Position numbers and translations under genes: made by a program. Under the pieces are notes generated by a model that did no database searches, was not told the origin of the DNA, and was given only the letters and a program-made list of their open reading frames with translations. Positions 44,169 to 53,352 of a stretch of DNA of 64,000 nucleotides are shown here, in pieces; position 1 is the stretch's first letter, and the number at the start of each line of letters is the position of its first letter. This DNA is from Eutypa lata (taxonomy: Eukaryota > Ascomycota > Sordariomycetes > Xylariales > Diatrypaceae), in contig JAKULF010000022.1 in the NCBI GenBank assembly GCA_022661535.1, forward strand, positions 62,001 through 126,000. Direction: 5' to 3'.

Positions 44169-45428
44169 ATGACTAAACTTATACAAAATCTTACGACAAA
44201 GTCGGATTCTGGCTTCACCGAGAAATTTAGAGGGTTTGTAGATGCAGAAGGTTGTTTTTTGATTGCTAGAACTGGTGATACTTTCGCCTTTAGATTTTTA
44301 ATAAAATTGCACATAGATGATAGGTCTGTGTTAGATTTCATTCAGAAAACTTTAGGTATTGGTAGAGTTACTACTTATAAATCATTCGCTATTTATGCTA
44401 TAACTTCTCAAAAAGAAATTAAATACATTTTAGATTTTTTCACTAAATATCCTTTAAATACAACAAAGCATCTTAACTTTTTATCATTTAAAAAAGCATT
44501 TGAGCTTTACAAAGGTTCTAAGGTTAAAACTTCAGAACTTATTATGGAAATCGAGTGTATTAAGAATAGCATGAATAGTAAAAGAACAATCCTTGACATG
44601 TCATCTCATAAAATAAATATAACTCCTGAATGATTATTAGGATTTGTTGAAGGTGATGGTAGTTTTAGTGTTATAAAAGCAGGTTTAATTTTAACCTTTT
44701 CTATTGCACAAAAAGGGAATTTAGTTTTAATGGAGGCAATAAAAAGTTTCTTTATTGATTTAGCTAAATCTAAAGGTCTAAAAGATGAGGCTGATTTCGT
44801 TTACATAACTGGTCCTGCTCTTTATGTGCAGCAGGCTGCTTCGCAGGGAAGCCTTCAAATGGGAAATAATTTAAATAATGCTGTAAGCGAAGCCAATTAC
44901 GTTTTATCTATTAAAAATAATAAATTTTTAAATAAAGTATTAATTCCATTTTTTGATTCTATGTCTTGACTTAGCAAGAAGGAATTAGATTATAGAGATT
45001 GAAAAACTACGTTAAAAATTAAAGAATTAGGTTTACACTTTACTAATGACGGGACAGATTTAATAGATTTTATTTTAAGTCAAATGAATAATAATCGTCT
45101 GTCTACTGCTAATAAATCATCTGAAGTAAAAAGAACTTTTACTCCAGCCGAAATAGATTCTATTTTAAGTAGACCATCTAATTACGAAATACAAGAAGAT
45201 GGTAGAACCTTAATTAAGTCTTCTAGTAGGTATATTTTTTCTAGAAAAAACATTAAAGTAGAATTAAAAGATCCTCAAGGTTCGATTTTTAAGATATTTA
45301 ACTCTAAAATTAGTTGTGCAGAATTTCTAGGTGTAAGTTCCCATACAGTAACGAAAATAATTAAAACTAAAAGACCCGTTTTTTTGAATGGTGAAGAATA
45401 TAATATAAATATTATAGAAGAACAGTAG
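44169..45428 (+). CDS. Free-standing LAGLIDADG endonuclease behind a trnW-nad6 leader copy
   Basis: A 419-residue intact frame from the ATG at 44169 to the TAG at 45426, with TGA as Trp. Motifs: KFRGFVDAEGCFLIA (about 44223) and WLLGFVEGDGSFSV (about 44631). Further landmarks are IKLHIDDRSVLDFIQKTLGI, FFTKYPLNTTKHLNFLSFKK, LSWLSKKELDYRDW-like text and a NUMOD1-type tail (VELKDPQGSIFKIFNSK, then SSHTVTKIIK). No intron core surrounds it. The copied tRNA/nad6 leader directly upstream could supply its expression signals. It is the best preserved member of the array's HE family together with the gene at 49412. Confidence 0.92.
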
Positions 45429-45498
45429 TAAAACTATTTATTAACTATTTTATAATTATTGATGGTTTAATATAAAATTTAGAGAAAATTTCTCTAAA

Positions 45499-45571
45499 GA
45501 GGCTATAACTTAATTGGTAAAGTGAGCTGCTCATGACAGCTTTGATGAGTGTTCAAGTCACTTTAGCCTTA
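45499..45571 (+). tRNA. trnM: tRNA-Met (CAU), second
   Basis: Acceptor GAGGCTA/TAGCCTT, anticodon stem AGCTG/CAGCT with loop CTCATGA. Confidence 0.92.
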
Positions 45572-46137
45572 ATCTTTCATTCTTAAAGAATAGAGTATGA
45601 ATTATTTAAAAATAAATAAAAATAAATAATTAGTTAAATAATTAAATAATTTAAAAACTATAACCAAGTTAAATAATAAGAATCTAATTATTTATCTACC
45701 TTAGACTCATAAGTGACTAAGCATATCAGATGTTAGAAAATTTCTTGTTTGAGGAGAAGACCACCAAAACAGCTCGTACTTCGTAGGGGGGGGTAGTAGA
45801 GAGATTCATTATCCTTATAAAGTTAATATATTTACATAATTTTATTTATCTATTTATAAGTGTTTGTAAGTATATTCACTTCTTATCTATTTGAAGCTCT
45901 TCATTCTGAATAAAACACCTTCCATAATCTAAAAATTGGTATTAATAATAGGTCGTTATCCTCTAAAACTAATAAATTTGTCAATGGAAAAAAAGGTAAC
46001 TTGGTCTTATAAAATAACTAATAAGTCGTTTTGCCCTAAAGCTAAATTTTTGGGGGTGTAAACGCCCAGGGGATCGGTAAATAACTGAGAAGTTACTTTA
46101 CCAGATCATCTGGAGACATGTCTATCCCAGATCTGTA
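45572..46137 (+). other. Non-coding spacer with shared fragment
   Basis: AT-rich with no gene seen. The phrase GGGGGGGTAGTAGAGAGATTC (about 45787) is shared with the broken end of cassette ORF D copy two (about 10841). After about 46050 base composition becomes noticeably richer in G and C. Confidence 0.5.
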
Positions 46138-46250
46138 TAGTGCATTGGTATGCCTTTTCCGCAGGATAGTGCATTGATATGGCTTCTCCCAAGATAGTAC
46201 ATTGGTAGGGTTTCTCCCGGTAGAGTCCATTGGTATGGTTTTCCCCGGTG
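46138..46250 (+). repeat. Four imperfect tandem repeats of 28-29 bp, GC-rich
   Basis: Units begin at 46138, 46167, 46195 and 46223, each of the form (T/G)AGT-CATTGGTATGG-TTTTC-C-GG. They are non-coding, clearly richer in G+C than the surrounding DNA. Confidence 0.88.
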
Positions 46251-46608
46251 GAGTACCGGTCCATAGTCAGTTCTCCAGTTTTGGATGTCTTGGTCTGGAA
46301 ATGTACCTTTGCGAACTTTGACAGCCATTTCTTCCTTGATCACGATGGAAGTGTAGTTAAGAGAGTTGTCTCTGCTTCCTCGATCAAGATTCTCCGACGT
46401 TACATGTAATTGAACCGTGATTATGCGCAAAGAGAAGGAAATACTCTAAAAGTGTCCCTTCCTCTCCACAGCACAATGACCTCGACTATTATGATGTACG
46501 GATGAACTGAAATTATGCGTAAAGAGAAGGAGATTCTCCAGCAGCACCAGCACCAACTCTAGACTGATCCCTAAACCCCCTCATAGGAAGTCCGAAGTGC
46601 AACCAAAA

Positions 46609-46680
46609 GGTTCTCAAGGCAATTCTTAAACTCTACAAAGGGAAGGTTCCCAAGGCAATTCTCAAACTCTACAAAGGGAA
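46609..46680 (+). repeat. Direct tandem repeat, 36 bp x 2
   Basis: Two copies (46609-46644 and 46645-46680) differ at two positions; each ends ACTCTACAAAGGGAA. A further doubled phrase (AAGATACATAAC, GGTATGTACTA) is at 46761-46813. Confidence 0.9.
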
Positions 46681-46849
46681 GAATCTCCGTGTAGGAAGTA
46701 CTTCGTCTCCGAAGGAGTGTAACGATGTTCCGAGAATTCCGACATCACAAAGATTTTACCAAGATACATAACAGGGTATGTACTAAGAAGATACATAACG
46801 GGGGTATGTACTAAGGAGAAAGACCTTAATCTACTGGCGAATTTACTAT

Positions 46850-46921
46850 GGGATCTTAACATAAAGGTAATGTATATGACTTTTAATCATCTTTATATGA
46901 GTTCGACTCTCATAGATCCTA
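46850..46921 (+). tRNA. trnK: tRNA-Lys (UUU), probable main copy
   Basis: Acceptor GGGATCT/AGATCCT pairs fully, anticodon loop CTTTTAA, T arm ATGAG/CTCAT. It differs from the copy at 10206 mainly by its intact acceptor. Confidence 0.88.
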
Positions 46922-46995
46922 CTAAGTAGGTAATCGTAAATAATCAAATCCGCCTCCGCCTCCGTAGGAGAGGAGTGGGGATGGTTTATTATAAA

Positions 46996-47077
46996 AGAGA
47001 TAATTTTTGATTAGGAAAAAAGTAACTGGGGGCTAGACGGTTCTTTGATCCTGTAGGTTCGATCCCTACTATCTCTA
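46996..47077 (+). tRNA. tRNA-like gene of class II length, identity unresolved
   Basis: Acceptor AGAGATA/TATCTCT and T arm GTAGG/CCTAC are perfect. The anticodon arm can be drawn more than one way (AACTG/CGGTT around a 9-nt loop is one), so no amino acid is assigned. Confidence 0.4.
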
Positions 47078-47175
47078 CCAAAGCGAATTGAACTATTATA
47101 AGATTTTCTAATATTTCTAATATTTGAAATATTTTTCGCTTCGCTTTGCAGGGGTGACGAGGAGTCATTTCACAG

Positions 47176-48114
47176 TTGATAGATTTAGTCCGGTTAGAGT
47201 CCAAAGTTTTTTGCGATGGTGTTGATTTTAATCTTACAGAATTTTTATCTTTGACTTCAAATATGGATAATCTAAGTTCTTTAGAGAATATTATTAAATT
47301 AACTGATAGTATTAAAAATTCAATTGAAAGTATTCAATATTCTATTAATAAACCTTTGCGTGCACCTTTCGTTCCTTTCGCTTCACCCTCATTATTACCG
47401 ATAAATATTCACTCCCCGCTTTTTAAATTGATGGTAAGTAGTGGTATTTTTATTATATGTGGTATAGGTTTTCATTTATGATGTTTAGTTGCTAGTTTTA
47501 TTAGTTTATTAAGATCTTATATTATAAGTTTATATGAGCTATATGATTCAGATAATACTTCATTAAACACTAATGATTCTGATAATCCGGATGATGATTC
47601 GGATAATTCTGATGATTCGAATGATTCTGATAAAACTATTAGACCTGGGGATTTTGGTTATAGATCTGGGCCCAACAATTCAGAAAATAATTACAATAAT
47701 AACAATAATAATAACAATAATGGCGATGGTCATAATAATAACAATAATAGCAATGGTAATAACGGTAATAATGATGATATAAGTCATGACATCCGAGTAT
47801 TATTAACTTTATTAGAAGAAGTTAACCGGGTACGTAATAATAGAGAAAGTAGTATTAGTCGTTGAGAGTTGGTATCTATGGAATTTATCTATTTATTATT
47901 ACGTCCTATAGCAGGTAATTATTCTAATCAGTTAAGTGAAATTACATCAATAGTGACGCTCATTAGTTCTTCGATTCGTACTTTAAGAAATAATAATTAT
48001 AATTATTTTACAATACTTTTATTAGAATTTAACCCGTCTAATCCTTTACCAACTTCAAATTGGGATACTCTTGCTTATATGTTGGAGGATCTAATTAGGG
48101 AATTGAGATCCTAA
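47176..48114 (+). CDS. Hypothetical Asn/Asp-rich protein (about 312 aa)
   Basis: One frame with TGA read as Trp ends at the TAA at 48112. It has no ATG near the 5' end; the frame is open upstream through the preceding tRNA-like gene, and a TTG at 47176 is only a placeholder start. The N-terminal third is soluble with a Ser/Ile-rich stretch, followed by a hydrophobic segment (SSGIFIICGIGFHLWCLVAS). Then come D-S-D-N repeats and a poly-Asn tract (residues about 135-200), and a helical C-terminus (LLTLLEEVNRVRNN, MEFIYLLLRPIAGNY, MLEDLIRELRS). No family is recognised. The layout (soluble, membrane, low complexity, helical) loosely recalls protein B of the cassettes but no alignment is convincing. 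Confidence 0.45.
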
Positions 48115-48253
48115 TTATAAATTTTTATCTTATACAAACTCTGAAGGTAATAATCAAGCTATACATGAGTCTGGTTTTAATAATAATAGTCATAATAAAT
48201 AATAATAGTAATAGTAATAATAATCAAATAATAATAATAAAATAATAAAATAC

Positions 48254-48302
48254 ACCATCCGAGTGTTGGAATAGGTAGACAGTGCAAACGGGCCGATTAG
48301 CG
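48254..48302 (+). pseudogene. Truncated tRNA-Leu copy
   Basis: It matches the 5' 35 nt of the tRNA-Leu at 48458 (GAATAGGTAGACAGTGCAAA-like) and then diverges into a G run. Confidence 0.6.
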
Positions 48303-48457
48303 CAACAAGGGGGGGGGAAGAGGTAGGGGTATGAAAACATATAAAATATTGTATTAATTTTGTGGTTCTTCATAAGAAAAGTTTGATTGTTGTTTAAGGT
48401 ATTTGTTATACTTTAGTGTAAAAATTATTTACTATAAATTTATAGTACTATAATTAA

Positions 48458-48541
48458 ACCCAAGTGCTGGAAATAGGTAGACAGTGCAAACTTAAGCTTT
48501 GTTGATGAATAATCGTAGACGTTCAAGTCGTCTCTTGGGTA
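48458..48541 (+). tRNA. trnL: tRNA-Leu (UAA)
   Basis: Acceptor ACCCAAG/CTTGGGT, anticodon stem GCAAA/TTTGT with loop CTTAAGC, long variable arm. Confidence 0.92.
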
Positions 48542-49115
48542 GCTTTATCACTATTATCGAACATAATGACAAGATAAGAATAATAAGGGTATTATCACCA
48601 GTATAAAGATATAATGAGTAGATCTAAATTCTTACACTTGAAAGTAGCTATGTTTATAGGAAAACATAGATAAAGGGATATTAATATAACTTATGATTCG
48701 TCAAACCAATGCCCTAAAGGGGGGGGATTAGTCTTAGATATTACTTAACTAAATCAGTTCTATATGCAATAAAGTTAATGAATAAAGATTGTTTAATTAT
48801 AATTTTGGTATAACCAACCAAAGCTTGAAGGGTTTAGGTTATAATTATAAATTTAAGAATAGATTTAATATAATTTATGATTAGGTTGGGGTATAGTTTA
48901 GTATGGTAAAACTTAAAGCTAGGATGAATAGAGGAAGATTAGAAGAGTAGAAAATTTAGGTAACCTTCAAATTTTAACAATAAGCTTTCTAAAAAACGGC
49001 TTAATTTGAGGTTTAAAACAGGATTCCTGTCTTACTTGTATAAAAAGAGATAAACTAAAAATTTATAGTGATAGAAATTTTATTAAATAAATATAACAAC
49101 TGTCAATAAGGGAAA
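48542..49115 (+). other. Non-coding spacer with the recurring motif and inverted repeats
   Basis: An exact copy of AAAAATTTATAGTGA is at 49057-49071, upstream of tRNA-Ala. Inverted phrases around TTATAATTATAA occur at 48795-48862. No gene is seen. Confidence 0.5.
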
Positions 49116-49189
49116 GGGATCATAGTTTCAATCAGGTAAAACGGTAATTTTGCATGTTATTTTTGTCAGTTCAAGTCTGGCTGATTCCA
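49116..49189 (+). tRNA. trnA: tRNA-Ala (UGC)
   Basis: Acceptor GGGATCA/TGATTCC, anticodon stem GTAAT/GTTAT with loop TTTGCAT. Confidence 0.88.
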
Positions 49190-49214
49190 AATATAGAGAA
49201 GTATGTCTCTTTTT

Positions 49215-49285
49215 TAGATTACACTAAATCTGGTAAGCTTTATAAAAATAAATATTCTTTTTATAAAAAAGAATATTTAAATTAA
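49215..49285 (+). pseudogene. Short HE tail fragment
   Basis: It reads TKSGKLYKNKYSFYKKEYLN and a stop, matching the last residues of the HE tail at 3-399 (IKSGKLYKKEFYFY). It is a stray NUMOD1 end. Confidence 0.5.
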
Positions 49286-49327
49286 GTAGTATAAACCTTA
49301 AATAGAGATTTAACCATTAGGAAAACT

Positions 49328-49342
49328 AAGAATTGATAGTGA
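49328..49342 (+). promoter_or_regulatory. Recurring motif, variant AAGAATTGATAGTGA
   Basis: A two-to-three-base variant lying 70 nt upstream of the HE gene at 49412, the same kind of position as the copy before the nad4L-HE fusion. Confidence 0.3.
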
Positions 49343-49411
49343 TGTAGCGTATTAGAAAATTTCTGTAATAATTATTTTTCCTAATCGCTACAGCTTTTAA
49401 TAACTATAAAA

Positions 49412-51088
49412 ATGAGTAAATATTTATTAATTAAAAGATTTTTGAATGCCGTCATTTGAGACGAGATGTGTATACTATTAAAATTAAGATTTTTTACCTT
49501 TATTTTCATAAATAGCAGATTATTAGCTTTTATAGATTGTAAACATTTAATTATAGCTCTTCCATCAGCTATATCCGACAAAACACTTATTTCCAACATT
49601 AATCTTAATTTTATTATAGATAAAATTAACAGATTAATGGTTTTTACTACTTATATTATTGACTCATTATTAGCTACTCCGCAGTCTAGAGATTGGAGAC
49701 TGGGGATTGAAGGCTTCTGCCTTGCACAAAGACGAAGAATTTTAATAGGTTATATGGTACCGGCAATACCTAGGTTTTATTCTACGAGCAGAAAAAGTAA
49801 CTTGAATTCAAATATTTATTTTATAAGTATTAACGGGATGCCTTTACCTGTTACCTCTAAAAGGGCTCAGGTTAAATATTATAGCTCAATTGTTACTACA
49901 AATAATCTTAACCTAACTTCTGATTTCATAGAGTGGTTTAGAGGTTTCGTAGATGCTGAAGGATTATTCAGTATCGGTAATAAATCAAATAACAGTTTCA
50001 ATTTTAAATTTTCCATCGAAGTTCATAAAGATGATATAGAAGCATTAAAATATATTCAAAGTGTATTAGGATTTGGGACTGTGAAGTTAACTAGAGCTAA
50101 TGCAGTTATTTACAATGTTATAAGCAAAGACGATCTTAGGGTAATAATTGACTTATTTTCTAAATTCCCTTTAAATACTACAAAGCACCTTAATTTCTTA
50201 GACTTTGTAAAGGCCTTTAATCTTTATTTTTCAACGAACCACCAAGAGTCTCGTATTATTAATAAACCTTTAATAGATAATATAAAAAATAACATGAACT
50301 CTAAAAGAAGTGATTTTATTTTTCCTAAAGATCATAAAGTGATAATTAATGATAATTGGTTACTAGGTTTTGTGGAAGGAGATGGGTCATTTTTTTTTAA
50401 TCTTACTAATAAAACTTTAGTATTTTCTATAAAACAGAAAGGAAATTACGAGCTAATCCTTGCAATAAAAGAATACTTAGATTTGTTAGCTAAAAATAAA
50501 GATATTTTAAGCAAAGTTAAGATTTACACTAACAAGGATGGGTTTGAGTTAGTGTTGTCAGACTTAAAATTCATTGATCAAATAATCTTGCCTCTTTTAA
50601 ATCCTTTATCTTGACATAGTAAGAAATTTTTAGATTATAAGGACTGAAAATTTATATTAAAAATGTTACAAAAAGGATTCCATTATCTTCCAGAAGGTTT
50701 GGCTTTAATTAAACGGATTGCTAGTCAAATGAATAATAACCGGTTAGGACGTCCTAAAATTATAACTGAGAACGAATGTAATTTACTTCATACTGAAATA
50801 GATAAATTTTTATTGGAAAATCCTTCTAATTATGAATACATAGAGGGTAGAACATATATCAAATCTTTAAATAGATTCAGAATAGAAAGGTTAGATGTGG
50901 AACTAGTGGAACTCTCTTTTAATAAAGTAATTGCTTCATTTAGTTCAATTACAGAGTGTGCCAAATTTTTAGGTTTAGGTAGACCTGTGACTACTGAAAG
51001 AGTTCGTTCAAATCATCGGTTTTTATTTAAGGAAAATTTAGTTTTCTTGCGTTATTCTCCGGCTTCTAATGGAAAACCTAGATCTTAG
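49412..51088 (+). CDS. Free-standing LAGLIDADG endonuclease with a nad2-derived N-terminus
   Basis: A 558-residue intact frame from the ATG at 49412 to the TAG at 51086, using TGA as Trp. The DNA at about 49443-49480 (GAATGCCGTC-TTTGAGACGAG-TGT) matches the 5' end of nad2 (about 53389-53425), so the gene carries a captured nad2 start followed by a long leader. Motifs: WFRGFVDAEGLFSIG (about 49936) and WLLGFVEGDGSFFF (about 50357). Downstream are IEVHKDDIEALKYIQSVLGF, LSWHSKKFLDYKDWK and a NUMOD-like tail (VIASFSSITECAKFL). The end of the ORF overlaps a tRNA 3' half. Confidence 0.9.
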
Positions 51089-51109
51089 GTTCGAATCCTA
51101 ATATCTCCA
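51072..51109 (+). pseudogene. 3' half of a tRNA at the end of the HE gene
   Basis: The T arm (TTAGG-TTCGAAT-CCTAA) and an acceptor-like ATATCTCCA follow the HE without a 5' half. They may mark a tRNA cut by the HE insertion. Confidence 0.5.
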
Positions 51110-51167
51110 TATAAATAGTATAATTTACTATATTTTTAATTATAGTTAAAATATAGGTTTTTCATAA

Positions 51168-51240
51168 GCTTAAGAAGCTCAATTGGTTGAGCAGAGAATT
51201 GAAGCTTCTTTGGTTGTAGGTTCGAGTCCTACCTTAAGCA
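51168..51240 (+). tRNA. trnF: tRNA-Phe (GAA)
   Basis: Acceptor GCTTAAG/CTTAAGC, anticodon stem GAGAA/TTCTT with loop TTGAAGC. Confidence 0.92.
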
Positions 51241-51322
51241 ATAGGTATGTTGGAATTGGTAGACAAGTTCCACTTAGGATGGAAAGGATAAAACCGTACA
51301 AGTTCAAGTCTTGTTACCTATA
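51241..51322 (+). tRNA. trnL: tRNA-Leu (UAG)
   Basis: Acceptor ATAGGTA/TACCTAT, anticodon stem TTCCA/TGGAA with loop CTTAGGA, class II variable arm. Confidence 0.92.
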
Positions 51323-51383
51323 GTATATATCTCGTGGATTGCATTCACACCACTAGCTTTTTATCTATAACCTATTTCAGACC

Positions 51384-52812
51384 GTGGTATCTATGCCCTT
51401 TAGTGGACGTTCTGTCCTTGGCCCTGCTCAAAAAGGTGAGCATCCAAACAGTAGCCAAATAGAATGGCGGTTTGTGGGAACCCGCAAATTTACCAGGGAG
51501 ATTAAGCAAGCTGTGATATCAGCATTAGTATTTTTAACCAACATGAACATGAACAAATTTCATAGAACTAAATTTTTAGCAGTTAACTTTTTAGGTTTTA
51601 GAAGTTTATCATCATATTCTTCTAATTTAAATAAGAATGAAGCTGAACTATTTAAAGATGAGTTTACCTTAGAGAATTTCTATGATTGATTTAGAGGGTT
51701 TACAGACGCTGAAGGTTGTTTCTCTATAACTCATTTAAGAGATAAATTTTGAAGATTTAGTTTTGAAATAAAACTTCACATAGATGACGCAAATATGCTC
51801 TATTTTATTCAGAATACTTTAGGGATAGGGAAAGTTTATATATCTGGAACAACATGCAGATTTATGGTATCCAAACAGTCAGAAGTGCAAAAAATTATAG
51901 AGATTTTCACCAAATACCCTCTTAATTCAAGCAAAAGATTAAATTTTTTTACTTGAAGCTTTTAAATTATACACCAAAGAAGGGGATAATTCAGCCGAGT
52001 CAACTTTTAATAAGATCGAGACACTTAAAGCAGAGATGAATACTAAGAGAACCAATTGAACTTCCGGAAGCTCGCCACCCATATAATTAACATTACTAAT
52101 TACTGATTTTTAGGTTTCGTAGAAGGAGATGGATCATGAAGTGTGGATAAGAAAAATTACCTTTTAAGTTTCTCAATTGCGCAATCATCTAAAGATTTAG
52201 AGTTAATGGAGGCTATTAAGAATTACTTAAATAACCTAAATAGCCATTTCAACGATGTAGTGAGTTTGGTTAGACACAAAAACAACAAAAGGGTTAATCA
52301 ATCAGATATGATTAATTTAATTGTAACTAAAACTGAGTTTATCGATCAAATACTTGTTCCTTTCTTTCAGAAGATGATTTGACTAAGTAAAAAAGAAATG
52401 GACTTCGCTGATTGGGTATCTATTTTAGAATTAAAAAAATTAGGGCTACATCACACAGAAGAAGGAGTGGTAATGATTAACCGTATTATAAATCAGATGA
52501 ACAATAATAGATTATCCTCGAGCTCCAGCCCTCAGGTTGACCGGGATTTGTAACTATGCGACCTAAAGGTAATGTTAGAAGGCGGTTCTAATTATGAATT
52601 CAAACCTAATGGACAAATAGTTATTAAGTCTACTGGTAAATTCTTAAAAAAGGTGCCCCTATTGGAGTTCTAGTTTTAGATGAAAACGGGGATATTCTTA
52701 ATAAATTTGAGTCTATAAATACATGTGGTGCTTATTTAGGTGTATCACATCATACCTTTAGAAGTAGATTTCATGACGGTAAATCTATCAAGTTTAACTC
52801 AAGATTAGTGTA
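51384..52812 (+). pseudogene. Free-standing LAGLIDADG endonuclease, decayed
   Basis: An open leader (MPFSGRSVLGPAQKGEHPNS, origin unknown) runs into motif one [15 protein letters not shown] (about 51688). A frameshift follows LNFF at about 51948 and another lies near 52060. Motif two is intact in a third stretch (WFLGFVEGDGSWSV, about 52107), followed by SFSIAQSSKDLELMEAIKNY and WLSKKEMDFADW, then a stop at about 52551. The NUMOD1-like tail survives in pieces (VLVLDENGDILNKFESINTC, then VSHHTFRSRF). It is a relative of the genes at 44169 and 49412 but clearly inactive. Confidence 0.88.
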
Positions 52813-52996
52813 GGTTAAACCAAAGTAGCTAACATTGATTAATTCTTAGTAGTTTGCGTTGCAGCTAGCCTCTGATTTAGCAGTCTAATTTTGTTTCCTT
52901 TATAAATATGTAGCTATAATTTTAACTATAAATTTAACTATAACTATACAACAGGTTATATTCTTATTCGAAAAAGATATAATAATATAACCTACA

Positions 52997-53070
52997 TATC
53001 TCGTGGACTAATCGGGTAAGTCATAAATTTTTGGTATTTACTATTGGGTGTTCGAATCACCTCGAGATAA
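52997..53070 (+). tRNA. trnQ: tRNA-Gln (UUG)
   Basis: Acceptor TATCTCG/CGAGATA, D arm GACT/AGTC, anticodon stem TAAAT/ATTTA with loop TTTTGGT. A short copy of its 5' end lies near 51330. Confidence 0.9.
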
Positions 53071-53077
53071 TTAGTAA

Positions 53078-53152
53078 GGTAAATATAACTCAATAGGTAG
53101 AGTGGCTGTATGTGGCTCAGTATGTTCTTGGTTCAAGTCCAGGTATTTACCC
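53078..53152 (+). tRNA. trnH: tRNA-His (GUG)
   Basis: Acceptor GGTAAAT/ATTTACC, D arm ACTC/GAGT, anticodon loop ATGTGGC closed by four pairs and a T-T. Confidence 0.85.
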
Positions 53153-53244
53153 ATATGATTATATATAATATACATTAATACAGATCTATATAAATTAAAA
53201 ATGAATAAAGCTAGGTGCAGGGAGTAGCTCCCTTATTTTTTATT

Positions 53245-53317
53245 ATCAGGGTAGTTTAATAGGTTAAAACCTTAATTTCATGCATTAAAGATGAGAATTC
53301 GAGTTTCTCTCCTGGTT
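53245..53317 (+). tRNA. trnM: tRNA-Met (CAU), third
   Basis: Acceptor ATCAGGG/TCCTGGT, anticodon stem TTAAT/ATTAA with loop TTCATGC. Confidence 0.88.
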
Positions 53318-53352
53318 AACCCTAAAGTGTTTAAGGCCAAGTTTTTTTTATT

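Noticed and set aside
46122..46430. Open frame on the minus strand over the tandem repeats
   Set aside because: It is a by-product of the GC-rich repeats, with no start context or protein-like conservation, and all real genes here are on the + strand.
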